A stretch of 64,000 bases of DNA from CAMFLJ01 sp963702555. GTDB taxonomy: Bacteria > Actinomycetota > Acidimicrobiia > Acidimicrobiales > Acidimicrobilacustridaceae. Under the pieces are notes generated by a model. It saw only the letters and a list, made by a program, of their open reading frames with translations, did no database searches and had not been told where the DNA came from. Each line of letters starts with the position of its first letter. The stretch's first letter is position 1. The translations under genes and the position numbers were made by a program. Shown here one piece after another: positions 43,558 through 52,288 of this stretch. The stretch lies in assembly GCA_963702555.1 (NCBI GenBank), contig CAVPCW010000010.1, forward strand, positions 186,001 to 250,000, in the 5' to 3' direction.

Positions 43558-44853
43558 GTGGCGAGAGCTCCGGGGCTCATCGACCGCACCTTCCGGGAGA
43601 AGATCGTCCTCGTGGGGGTCACGCCCCAGGGCGACGACGAGGAGGACACCGCCCGTCACCTCGACGAGCTGGCCCTCCTGGTCGACACCGCCGGCGCCGA
43701 CGCCGTGGCCCGGGTCGAGCAGCGCCGTCAGGCCCCCGACCCCGCCACCTACCTCGGCAGCGGCAAGGTCGCCGAGCTGAAGGAGCTGTGCGAGGCCGTC
43801 GACGCCGACACCGTCGTGTTCGACGACGAGCTCAGCCCGGCCCAGCAGCGCAACCTCGAGAAGCTGCTCGGCCGAACGGCCATCGACCGCACCGCGGTGA
43901 TCCTCGACATCTTCGGGCAGAACGCCCACAGCCTCGAGGGCAAGGCCCAGGTCGAGCTGGCCCAGATCCGCTACCGCCTGCCCCGCCTCCGGGGGAAGGG
44001 CAAGTCCCTCTCCCAGCAGCGCGGCGGCATCGGCGCCCGCCAGGGTGGCGGCGAGACCCAGCTCGAGGTCGACCGCCGCAAGCTCCTGCGGCGCATGCAC
44101 AAGCTCGAGGCCGACCTGCGCGACATCCAGCGGGTGCGCAGCACCCAGGCCAAGGCCCGGCAGCGCTCCCGGCTCCACCGGGTGGCGATCGTGGGCTACA
44201 CCAACGCCGGCAAGTCCACCCTGCTCAACCGTCTCACCGACGCCGGGGTGCTGGTCGAGGACCGCCTCTTCGCCACCCTCGACGCCACCACCCGTCGCCT
44301 CCAGCTCCCGGGCGGCGAGACCGTGCTCGTCACCGACACCGTGGGCTTCATCACCAAGCTGCCGACCCAGCTGGTGGAGGCGTTCAAGTCCACCCTCGAG
44401 GTCGTGGTCGACGCCGACCTGCTCGTCCACGTGGTCGACGCCTCGGCGCCCGACCCCGAGGAGAACATCTTCGCCGTCGACCAGGTGCTCCAGGAGATCG
44501 GTGCCGGCGCGGTGCCCCAGCTGCTGGTGGCCAACAAGCTCGACGCCGGCCCCGAGGGGGCCAAGCGCCTGCTCGCCGACCATCCCGGCTCGGTGGCCAT
44601 CTCGGCCCGCACCGGCGAGGCGGTCGACGACCTCCTGCGCACCATCGGCGACCGGCTCCGGGGTCTCTCGGTGATCACCGAGCTGGTCGTGCCCTTCGAC
44701 CGGGGCGACGTGCTGGCATCGCTGCACCGCGAGGGCGAGGTCCTGGTCGAGACCGCCACCGACGACGGCATGAGGGTCCGGGCCCGCCTCGACGACGCCT
44801 CGGTCTCGCGCCTGCGCGAGTTCGTGGTGGCCGGGTCGCCCGGCTCCGCCTGA
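43558..44853 (+). CDS. hflX: GTPase HflX (ribosome-splitting), N-terminus uncertain
   Basis: At least 431 aa. HflX N-domain (VDTAGADAVARVEQRR, YLGSGKVAELKELC, VVFDDELSPAQQRNLE, RTAVILDIFGQNAHSLEGKAQVELAQ), GGIGARQGGGETQLEVDRR, then the G domain with GYTNAGKST near 213, DTVGF (G3) and NKLD (G4). It releases stalled 70S ribosomes. The first sure residue is near GTG 43558. Upstream, 43376-43557 seems coding for an acidic N-terminal extension but in other frames: ATG 43376, then FQDGYDEYVFEPDDD in the next frame, then the HflX frame. This implies two +1 shifts, near 43412 and 43567. Confidence 0.9.
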   Translation: MARAPGLIDRTFREKIVLVGVTPQGDDEEDTARHLDELALLVDTAGADAVARVEQRRQAPDPATYLGSGKVAELKELCEAVDADTVVFDDELSPAQQRNLEKLLGRTAIDRTAVILDIFGQNAHSLEGKAQVELAQIRYRLPRLRGKGKSLSQQRGGIGARQGGGETQLEVDRRKLLRRMHKLEADLRDIQRVRSTQAKARQRSRLHRVAIVGYTNAGKSTLLNRLTDAGVLVEDRLFATLDATTRRLQLPGGETVLVTDTVGFITKLPTQLVEAFKSTLEVVVDADLLVHVVDASAPDPEENIFAVDQVLQEIGAGAVPQLLVANKLDAGPEGAKRLLADHPGSVAISARTGEAVDDLLRTIGDRLRGLSVITELVVPFDRGDVLASLHREGEVLVETATDDGMRVRARLDDASVSRLREFVVAGSPGSA

Positions 44854-44872
44854 CGCACTAGACCGGGCGTCG

Positions 44873-45988
44873 ATGAGCCAGCAGCCGTTCACCCCGCCGC
44901 CGTACCCCTACGACCGCCTCGACGCGCTGAAGCCGGCCGCCCAGGCCCTCGAGGGCGGGCTGGTCGACCTCTCCATCGGCACGCCGTGCGACCCGCCGCC
45001 CGCGGCCGTGGTCGAGGCCCTGGCGTCGTCGGCCGCCGAGCGGGGCTACCCCGCCTCCATCGGCTCGGCCGCCTACCGCGAGGCGGCGGCGGGCTGGATG
45101 GCGCGCCGCCTCGGCGTGGAGGTCGCCCCGAACCAGCTGGCCGCGTGCATCGGCACCAAGGAGCTCGTCGCCGGCATGCCCCACTGGCTGCGCCTCCGCG
45201 ACCCCTCGAAGGACACCGTCCTCTACCCGGCGATCAGCTACCCGAGCTACGCCATGGGCGCCGAGCTGGCCGGCTGCCGGGCCGTCCCCGTGCCCGTCAC
45301 CGCCGAGGGCAGCAGCGACCTCGCCGCCATCGATCCGGCCGATGCCGAGCGGGCCCTGTGCCTCTGGGTGAACTCGCCGGCCAACCCCACCGGCCACCTC
45401 GACGACCTCGGCGCGGCGGCGGAGTGGGGGAGGGCCCACGGCGTGCCCGTGCTCTCCGACGAGTGCTACGTCGAGTTCACCTGGCAGGGCCCCGGCCGCA
45501 CGATCCTCGAGCACGGTCTCGACGGCGTGCTCGCCGTGCACTCGCTCTCCAAGCGCTCGAACCTGGCCGGCGTGCGGGCCGGCTTCTACGCCGGCGACCC
45601 CGAGCTCGTGCACTTCCTCTCCGAGCTGCGCAAGCACGCCGGGTTCATGGTGCCCGGCCCGGTGCAGGCCGCCGCCATCGCCGCCTGGGCCGACCAGGAG
45701 CACGTGGACGAGCAGCGGGCCGTCTACCTCCGCCGCCTCGAGCGCTTCGCCGAGATCCTGGCGGGCATCGGCGTCGAGGCCCCCATGCCCGGCGGTGGCT
45801 TCTACCTGTGGGCGCCCGCCCCCGACGGCGACGCCTGGGCGCTGGTGCGCCGCCTGGCCACCGAGGGCGGCGCCCTGGTGTCGCCCGGGGAGTTCTACGG
45901 CCCCGACGGCGCCGGCTTCGTGCGGGTGGCCGTCGTGCAGCCCGACGACCGCCTCGAGCTGGTGGCCCGCCGTCTCGGCGTGGCCTGA
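44873..45988 (+). CDS. dapC: Succinyldiaminopimelate aminotransferase (DapC type)
   Basis: 371 aa fold-type I PLP aminotransferase. PYDRLDALKPAA opening, LYPAISYPSYAMGAELAG, NSPANPTG, SDECYVEFTW and the PLP lysine in HSLSKRSNLAG (near residue 227). This opening and motif set is that of actinobacterial DapC. It provides the amino group for succinyl-LL-diaminopimelate, between DapD and DapE, which are encoded 2.3 kb downstream. ATG 44873 starts 19 bases after hflX. Confidence 0.92.
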   Translation: MSQQPFTPPPYPYDRLDALKPAAQALEGGLVDLSIGTPCDPPPAAVVEALASSAAERGYPASIGSAAYREAAAGWMARRLGVEVAPNQLAACIGTKELVAGMPHWLRLRDPSKDTVLYPAISYPSYAMGAELAGCRAVPVPVTAEGSSDLAAIDPADAERALCLWVNSPANPTGHLDDLGAAAEWGRAHGVPVLSDECYVEFTWQGPGRTILEHGLDGVLAVHSLSKRSNLAGVRAGFYAGDPELVHFLSELRKHAGFMVPGPVQAAAIAAWADQEHVDEQRAVYLRRLERFAEILAGIGVEAPMPGGGFYLWAPAPDGDAWALVRRLATEGGALVSPGEFYGPDGAGFVRVAVVQPDDRLELVARRLGVA

Positions 45989-46007
45989 CGGGCCGCAGTG
46001 AGCCGCG

Positions 46008-46238
46008 TCAGGTGACCGTCAACGGCGCGATCCGGCGCAGCTGGGCGATCGCCCGCGCCATCGCCGCCCGTTGGCCCACGGGGTTCTCGCACCCGTCGGC
46101 CCAGGTCTCGAGCTGCTCGGAGTCGAACAACGCGTTGGTGATGGCACCGGCCTCGACGAGCGCCTCGAACACGGCCTCGTGCAGCTCCAGGTGGAACATG
46201 TCGCGCAGCTCGGGGTCGTCCGGCCTGATCGTCACCAT
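46008..46238 (-). CDS. Small protein of unknown function
   Basis: 76 aa, MVTIRPDDPELRDMFHLELH then a helical, acidic body with one Cys near the middle. No domain recognised. AGGGAGG upstream favours a start at ATG 46238 or GTG 46244. Good codon use and a proper ribosome-binding site make it a likely real gene. It is convergent with dapC. Confidence 0.6.
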   Translation of the reverse strand: MVTIRPDDPELRDMFHLELHEAVFEALVEAGAITNALFDSEQLETWADGCENPVGQRAAMARAIAQLRRIAPLTVT

Positions 46239-46373
46239 CGTCACGTGCCTCCCTGTCGCTCCCGCCAGGGCCGACCGTAGGTCAGGTGGGGCACCGCTCC
46301 GGGAACGTCGGTGTCGGCCGATCGCTCGGGCCAGGCGGGGAACCACCGGCTGTCCGGCGGCGTCGAACCGGTG

Positions 46374-47251
46374 ATGGGATCCTCCGAACGCCGGTCCGGC
46401 GCGTGGATGACGGCGGTCATCGGGCTGGGCGTGGTGGTGGTGGCGGGCGCGGTGGTGGGCGTGCTCGTGCTGCTGGGGGTGGGCGCGACCTCGACCGTGC
46501 GCTCGGTGGTCGCCGACGACGGCGACCGCATCTCTCCGGTCGGGTCGACGGCATGGACGGCGGCGCGGACGTCGGACGACGGCAGGTCCCTGCACCTCGT
46601 GCTCGTCGCCGGCCCGCCGTACCGTGCCGGCGACCCCTGCACCTCCGACTACGCGGCCGAGGTGGTCGAGGAGACCGACCAGCAGGTCACCGTCGCCGTC
46701 ACGGAGCGCTCGCCGAAGGTCGACCGGGAGTACGGCTGCAACTCGAAGGGGTACTTCCGCACCGTCGACGTCGCCCTCGACCGGCCCCTCGCCGGCCGCA
46801 CGGTCGTCGATGCCGACGGCACGGTTCACGAGGTCTTCGACGGCACCACGCTCCTCGACCCGGCGGTGCCCGACGGGTGGACCCTCACCTCAGAGAGCGC
46901 CGGGGGCGGCTGGCCCGATGCCCGCCCGAGCTGGCCCGCATCTGGTCGCCTCCGGCCGCCGTCGTGGGAGATCTGCCCAACTCGCCCTGCGTCGGGGTCC
47001 CCAGCAGCCTGGTGGTCACCCAGGGCGCCTCCGACGTGTTCGACTGGGTCTCCACCCATGGTGAGCGGGTCGGGACGGCCGAGGTCCAGGGCCACGAGGC
47101 CGTGGTGATGAAGGGCCCGTTCTCCGACGACCTCACCGTGACCTGGGCCGACGGCGACTCCGGGTTCGCCGTCTCGGCCCAGCTGCGCTGCGGCGACGAT
47201 GTGCCCATGCCCCTCGACGACCTGCTGGCCCACGCCCGGTCGCTCGCCTGA
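46374..47251 (+). pseudogene. Single-pass membrane protein of unknown function, frame broken by one missing base
   Basis: One N-terminal helix (MTAVIGLGVVVVAGAVVGVLVLLGV) and an extracytoplasmic domain with Cys pairs. The frame carrying TLTSESAGGGWPDAR ends sensibly only by moving at 46925-46927 to the frame reading PELARIWSPP and ending PLDDLLAHARSLA at 47251. One C is missing from a CCC run. Restored length is about 292 aa. A homopolymer indel in sequencing or a recent mutation is the simplest cause. The start could also be GTG 46311. Domain not recognised. Confidence 0.6.
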
Positions 47252-47299
47252 GCAGGTCGAGTCCCCGCAGCAGGTGGGTCGTTGTGGAAGCGTGGACCC

Positions 47300-48199
47300 A
47301 TGGCGTACCCACAGACGGCAGGTGCGGCGAGCCCGCAGAAACCATCCAAGACCGGCATCATCTGGGCGATCGCGATCTTCGTGGTCACCTCGATCATCGG
47401 CATCGTGATGATCGTCGTGTCCATCGGCACGATCGCCAACACGATCAACGACCTCCAGAAGGTGAGCACGGGCCAGACCCGGGACATCACCCTCTCGCCG
47501 GGCGATCAGTACGTGTTCGTCGTGGCCCCGTCCGAGGCGGGCATCAGCCAGGTGGACGTCACCATCATCGATCCCGACGGTGACCGTCTGGTCCCGTCCG
47601 ACAGCGGCAGCAGCTACTCCGGCAACAGCAGCGGCGGCGACGGAGACTCGTTCCGTTCGCTCGGCTACATCAAGGTCACGACGACGGGCACCTACACGGT
47701 CTCGGTCGACGGGCCGCCCGGCTCGAGCGTGCGGATCGGCGAGATCCCGCTCGCCCGGACCCTCGCACTGCTCTTCGGCGGCATCGCCGTCGGCACCCTC
47801 GGCTTCATCATCGCCCTGGTCATCCTCATCGTCGCCCTGGTGCGCCGCAGCAAGGTGAAGAAGGCCAACCGGGCCCTCGCCTCCGGCGGTGCCCCCGGAG
47901 CGCCCCCGGCCTACGGCCAGCAGCCGCCGCCCTACGGCCAGGCCCCGCCGCCGGCGCCTCCCGCCGGCGTCACGCCCCCGCCGCCCGCGCCCACCCCGCC
48001 TCCGCCCGCTCCGGCCCCGCCCGCTCCGGCCCCGCCCGCTCCGGCCCCGCCCGCTCCGCCCGCGCCCGACCCCGCCTCCGCCGGCTCCGCGCCGGCGCCG
48101 ACGCCCCCGCCTCCGGCACCTCCGGCCTCGACACCGCCACCGCCCCCGGCCCCGCCCGGTCCGACCCCGCCGCCTCCGGGGCCGACGCCGCCGGTCTGA
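47300..48199 (+). CDS. Two-helix membrane protein with proline-rich cytoplasmic tail
   Basis: 299 aa. Helix 1 is GIIWAIAIFVVTSIIGIVMIVV, followed by an extracytoplasmic beta-type domain (residues about 50-150) and helix 2 (LLFGGIAVGTLGFIIALVILIVALV). The last 110 residues are almost only Pro, Ala and Gly, with YGQ repeats and PPAPAPPAP repeats. Both helices and a small domain resemble other actinobacterial membrane proteins of unknown role. ATG 47300 has no strong ribosome-binding site. Confidence 0.75.
   Translation: MAYPQTAGAASPQKPSKTGIIWAIAIFVVTSIIGIVMIVVSIGTIANTINDLQKVSTGQTRDITLSPGDQYVFVVAPSEAGISQVDVTIIDPDGDRLVPSDSGSSYSGNSSGGDGDSFRSLGYIKVTTTGTYTVSVDGPPGSSVRIGEIPLARTLALLFGGIAVGTLGFIIALVILIVALVRRSKVKKANRALASGGAPGAPPAYGQQPPPYGQAPPPAPPAGVTPPPPAPTPPPPAPAPPAPAPPAPAPPAPPAPDPASAGSAPAPTPPPPAPPASTPPPPPAPPGPTPPPPGPTPPV
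48003..48058 (+). repeat. 15-bp tandem repeat encoding proline-rich tail
   Basis: The unit CGCCCGCTCCGGCCC occurs three times in a row and then partially. It encodes PPAPA repeats in the tail of the membrane protein at 47300 and is likely to vary in copy number between strains. Confidence 0.7.
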
Positions 48200-48257
48200 G
48201 CGACCGAACCCGACCGGTGCCGCCCTGAACCCTGCCGGGGCGAGGGGCGGCGCACGG

Positions 48258-48263
48258 TAGCCT
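48258..48263 (+). promoter_or_regulatory. -10 box of dapD (leaderless type)
   Basis: TAGCCT ends 8 bases before ATG 48272; no Shine-Dalgarno sequence. Confidence 0.5.
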
Positions 48264-48271
48264 GCGGCGCC

Positions 48272-49096
48272 ATGGCCGACCTTGCCGCAACCATCGAAGA
48301 GATCTGGAACAACCGCGAGTCCCTCGCGGCCGACGACGCCGACGCCAACGCCGCCATCGGCGAGGCGATCGCCCTGCTCGACCGGGGCGAGGCCCGCGTG
48401 GCCGAGCTCGGCGCCGACGGCGAGCCGATCGTCCACCAGTGGCTGAAGCAGGCGATCCTCCTCTACTTCCGCCAGTCCCAGATGTCGACGACCGAGCTCG
48501 GCCCGTTCGAGTACGCCGACAAGATCCCGCTCAAGAGCGACTATGCCGCCGCCGGCGTGCGGGTCGTCCCCGGGGCCTCGGCCCGCTACGGCTCGTTCCT
48601 CGACCGTGGCGTCGTGTTGATGCCGAGCTACGTGAACATCGGCGCCCGGGTGGGGGCCAACTCCATGGTCGACACCTGGGCCACCGTCGGCTCGTGCGCC
48701 CAGATCGGTGCCAACGTCCACCTGTCGGGCGGCGTCGGCATCGGTGGCGTGCTCGAGCCGCCGCAGGCCGCGCCCGTGCTGATCGGCGACGACTGCCTGA
48801 TCGGCAGCCGCTGCATCGTGGCCGAGGGCGCCCGGGTGGGCGACGGCGCCGTGCTCGGTGCCGGCGTGATCCTCACCGGCTCGATCCCCGTCATCGACGC
48901 CGAGACCGGCGAGGAGCTCAGCCGCGGTGTCGTGCCGTCGTGGTGCGTGGCCGTGTCGGCCACCCGACCCCGCACCTTCGCCGGGGGCGAGTTCGGCCTG
49001 CCCTGTGTGCTGGTGATCAAGCGCCTCAACGAGGGCGAGCGCCACGACAAGTCGGCCCTCAACGACGTGCTGCGCCTCCACGGCGCCGCCACCTGA
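48272..49096 (+). CDS. dapD: Tetrahydrodipicolinate N-succinyltransferase (E. coli type)
   Basis: 274 aa left-handed beta-helix acyltransferase. YADKIPLKSDY, RVVPGASARYGSFLDRGVVLMPSYVNIGARVG and MVDTWATVGSCAQIGANVHLSGGVGIGGVLEP are the motifs of the short gammaproteobacterial-type DapD. Mycobacterial DapD is longer and of a different subtype, so this form is notable in an actinobacterium. It uses succinyl-CoA. dapE follows 14 bases later, forming a dapDE unit. Confidence 0.95.
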   Translation: MADLAATIEEIWNNRESLAADDADANAAIGEAIALLDRGEARVAELGADGEPIVHQWLKQAILLYFRQSQMSTTELGPFEYADKIPLKSDYAAAGVRVVPGASARYGSFLDRGVVLMPSYVNIGARVGANSMVDTWATVGSCAQIGANVHLSGGVGIGGVLEPPQAAPVLIGDDCLIGSRCIVAEGARVGDGAVLGAGVILTGSIPVIDAETGEELSRGVVPSWCVAVSATRPRTFAGGEFGLPCVLVIKRLNEGERHDKSALNDVLRLHGAAT

Positions 49097-49110
49097 GTCC
49101 AGGCCCACCG

Positions 49111-50199
<1,089 letters not shown>

Positions 50200-50242
50200 A
50201 GGCCGGTGGGCGCCCGCCGCGTCGGCGCGCGCCCGGACGCGC

Positions 50243-50286
50243 CGGAGGGCGGCCACCCGACCCGCAGGTCGAGGGGCCGCCCTCCG
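50243..50286. terminator. Bidirectional terminator between dapE and lexA
   Basis: CGGAGGGCGGCC pairs perfectly with GGCCGCCCTCCG over a 20-nt loop in the 110-bp gap between convergent dapE and lexA. Confidence 0.7.
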
Positions 50287-50309
50287 CAGGCAACACCGGG
50301 CCGTGGGCC

Positions 50310-50942
50310 TCAGAGCTTGCGCATCACCGTGACGACCTTGCCGTAGATGGAGACCTCGGACGGGTCGAACTCCATCGGCGAGAGGGCGGGGTTGGCGGGC
50401 AGCAGGACGACCTTGTTGCCCTTGCGGGTGTAGGTCTTGACCGTGGCCTCGTCGCCGGGGATGCCGGCGATGATGATGTCGCCCTTGTCGGCGACCTGCT
50501 GGGCCCTGGCGACGATGAAGTCGCCGTCGAGGATGCCGGCCTCGATCATCGACTCCCCACGGACGCGGAGCATGAACAGGTCGCCGTCGCCGCAGAAGTC
50601 GGACGGGACCGGGAGGATCTCCTCCACGTTCTCCTGGGCCAGCACGTCGGTGCCGGCGGCGACGTCGCCCACGAGGGGGACGTGCCGGAACGGCCGCCGG
50701 TCGCCGGAGGCGCCGGAGTTGGGGTCGTAGCGGACCTCGAGGGCCCGGGGCTTGACCGGGTCGCGGCGCAGGTAGCCGAGCTCGTTGAGCCGGTTGAGGT
50801 GGTTCTGCACGCTCGACGGGGAGGTGAGGCCGATGGCCTTGCCGATCTCACGGACCGACGGCGGGTAGCCGTGCTCGGAGATGTGCTGGTCGATGATCTC
50901 GAGGATCTGCTGCTGGCGAGCGGTCAGCTTGGTGGTGCTCAT
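50310..50942 (-). CDS. lexA: SOS repressor LexA
   Basis: 210 aa. N-terminal winged helix (TARQQQILEIIDQHISEHGYPPSVREIGKAIGLTSPSSVQNHL), cleavage site Ala96-Gly97 (VAAG), catalytic Ser131 (RGESMIEAG) and Lys169 (ATVKTY) of the self-cleaving S24 domain. ATG 50942 has AGGAGGG directly upstream; an N-terminal extension in the same frame is not supported. A leader of about 130 bases and a LexA box near the promoter indicate autorepression. Divergent from the LysM gene. Confidence 0.97.
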   Translation of the reverse strand: MSTTKLTARQQQILEIIDQHISEHGYPPSVREIGKAIGLTSPSSVQNHLNRLNELGYLRRDPVKPRALEVRYDPNSGASGDRRPFRHVPLVGDVAAGTDVLAQENVEEILPVPSDFCGDGDLFMLRVRGESMIEAGILDGDFIVARAQQVADKGDIIIAGIPGDEATVKTYTRKGNKVVLLPANPALSPMEFDPSEVSIYGKVVTVMRKL

Positions 50943-51080
50943 GGAGCCCTCCTGGGTGGCGGCCGGATGCCGTGCCGTCGGTGGAGCGACGGTCGTGCGG
51001 TCGGCGGTGCAGCGGTGGGTGTGTGGCCGTGCAGTGGTGCTGGTGAGGCCGGCCGCAACCGGCGAACGCCTGTATGGAGA

Positions 51081-51121
51081 ACCATAAACGACGCCCTGGG
51101 GCCGATGCAAACACCCGTTCG
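51081..51121 (-). promoter_or_regulatory. lexA promoter with LexA-like box
   Basis: On the minus strand the -10 is TATGGT (51081-51086). A LexA-like box CAAACACCCGTTCG (51108-51121, one half CAAAC degenerate) lies at the -35 side. This fits autorepression of lexA. Confidence 0.55.
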
Positions 51122-51130
51122 TATTTTCTC

Positions 51131-51160
51131 TTGACCGTGTACGGGTGTTCGTGGTTCGAT
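51131..51160 (+). promoter_or_regulatory. LysM gene promoter with LexA-like box in the spacer
   Basis: -35 TTGACC (51131-51136) and -10 TTCGAT (51155-51160) enclose TGTACGGGTGTTCG (51138-51151), a degenerate LexA box with the GTTCG half intact. The layout mirrors the recA promoter at 31650. Confidence 0.5.
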
Positions 51161-51170
51161 GCCTCTCCGA

Positions 51171-51184
51171 CGAACGGGCGTTCG
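51171..51184 (+). promoter_or_regulatory. Perfect LexA box
   Basis: CGAACGGGCGTTCG is a perfect match to the CGAAC-N4-GTTCG core. It lies downstream of the -10 of the LysM promoter, 46 bases before its start codon, where bound LexA would block transcription. Confidence 0.75.
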
Positions 51185-51199
51185 CACTCCGGCGACGCA

Positions 51200-51231
51200 C
51201 TGTCACACCCCCTGCGGAGACTGATCCACAT
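51200..51231 (+). promoter_or_regulatory. Damage-type promoter element shared with recA
   Basis: TGTCACAC, eight bases, GAGACT, then TGATCCACAT reaching into the ATG at 51230. It matches the recA element (31739-31770) at 28 of 32 positions. The -10 equivalent GAGACT is weaker than TAGGGT in recA. The 7-nt distance to the ATG would give a leaderless mRNA. Confidence 0.5.
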
Positions 51232-51754
51232 GGCTGCTGTCCTCTCTCCCCGCTTCGATCTCTTCGACCCCGACGCCCACGCCGCGTCCGCCGGCGAGTT
51301 CTCGCCCGCCTACGCCCCGTGGAACGACCCCTCGGCCCGCCCGGCCCGCCCCCAGCTGCGCCTGGTCGAGGGTGGGCGCTCCGCCCGCCCCGCCTCCCGG
51401 GACGCCGTGGCCCGCCCGGGCCGCCACGCCCTGCGCACCGTCCTCGGTGGTCTCGCCCTCGCGGCGCTGGTCGCCCTGGCGGCGCTCGGGGCCGTCAACC
51501 TCCTCGGTGCCGACGCTGCCGCCTCCGGGCCGGCGTCGACCGCCGAGTCCCTCCACCCGGCCGGCGCCGACGCCTCCACCCCGTCGGCGTCGGCCGTGGT
51601 GGTCGTCCAGCCGGGCGACACGCTGTGGGCCATCGCCCGCCGCCTCCAGCCCACCGGCGACATCCGCCCGCTGGTCGACGAGCTCGCCCACCGCGCCGGC
51701 GGCGCGGCGGTCGTGTCCGGTCAGCGCCTCGACATCCGCGGCCTCGCCGACTGA
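51230..51754 (+). CDS. SOS-inducible LysM membrane protein, probable cell-division inhibitor
   Basis: 174 aa. A Pro/Arg-rich cytoplasmic part, one membrane helix (VLGGLALAALVALAALGAVNLL, residues about 70-92) and a C-terminal LysM domain (VVVQPGDTLWAIARRLQPTGD, then a GQRLDIRG end). Location divergent from lexA and before nrdR equals that of Rv2719c (ChiZ) of mycobacteria; YneA of Bacillus and DivS of Corynebacterium are similar SOS division inhibitors next to lexA. The role in halting septation during damage is inferred from this context and from the LexA boxes. Confidence 0.8.
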   Translation: MAAVLSPRFDLFDPDAHAASAGEFSPAYAPWNDPSARPARPQLRLVEGGRSARPASRDAVARPGRHALRTVLGGLALAALVALAALGAVNLLGADAAASGPASTAESLHPAGADASTPSASAVVVVQPGDTLWAIARRLQPTGDIRPLVDELAHRAGGAAVVSGQRLDIRGLAD

Positions 51755-51802
51755 CCTGCGGCGCTCCGACCGGGCGTTGTGCGCATGCGCGACCCCCGGC
51801 GG

Positions 51803-51808
51803 TAGCGT
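51803..51808 (+). promoter_or_regulatory. -10 box of nrdR (leaderless type)
   Basis: TAGCGT ends 7 bases before GTG 51816; no Shine-Dalgarno sequence. Confidence 0.5.
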
Positions 51809-51815
51809 CGCCGGC

Positions 51816-52280
51816 GTGCGATGTCCGGCGTGTTCCCACCTCGACGACAAGGTCGTCGACTCGCGCCAGGCCGACGACGGCATCACCATCCGTCGGCGTC
51901 GCGAGTGCCTGGCCTGTGGCCAGCGGTTCACGACCTTCGAGCGCCTCGAGGAGGTCCCGCTCGTGGTGGTGAAGCGCTCCGGCGACCGGGTGCCGTTCGA
52001 CCGGGCCAAGATCGTCGAGGGCATCGGCTCGGCCACCAAGGGCCGCCCGGTCTCCGACGAGGCGATCGCCGAGGCCGCCGCCGACCTGGAGGACCAGTTC
52101 CGCCTGGCCGGCCCGGAGATCACCAGCGAGCAGATCGGCCTGGCCGTGCTCGACCGGCTCCGCGACCTCGACCAGGTGGCCTACGTGCGCTTCGCCAGCG
52201 TCTACAAGGGCTTCGACGACCCCGCCGACTTCCAGCGCGAGGTCCGGCTGCTCAAGGCCACCGAGCCCAAGCGGCACTGA
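51816..52280 (+). CDS. nrdR: Transcriptional repressor NrdR
   Basis: 154 aa. Zinc ribbon with Cys3, Cys6, Cys31 and Cys34 (VRCPACSHLDDKVVDSR, RRRECLACGQRFTTFER), then an ATP-cone domain (VVVKRSGDRVPFDRAKIVEGI, about 46-136) that senses ATP/dATP. It represses ribonucleotide reductase genes. Two NrdR-like boxes lie in front of nrdJ, 1.2 kb downstream, the likely main target. Confidence 0.97.
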   Translation: MRCPACSHLDDKVVDSRQADDGITIRRRRECLACGQRFTTFERLEEVPLVVVKRSGDRVPFDRAKIVEGIGSATKGRPVSDEAIAEAAADLEDQFRLAGPEITSEQIGLAVLDRLRDLDQVAYVRFASVYKGFDDPADFQREVRLLKATEPKRH

Positions 52281-52288
52281 GGCCGGGC

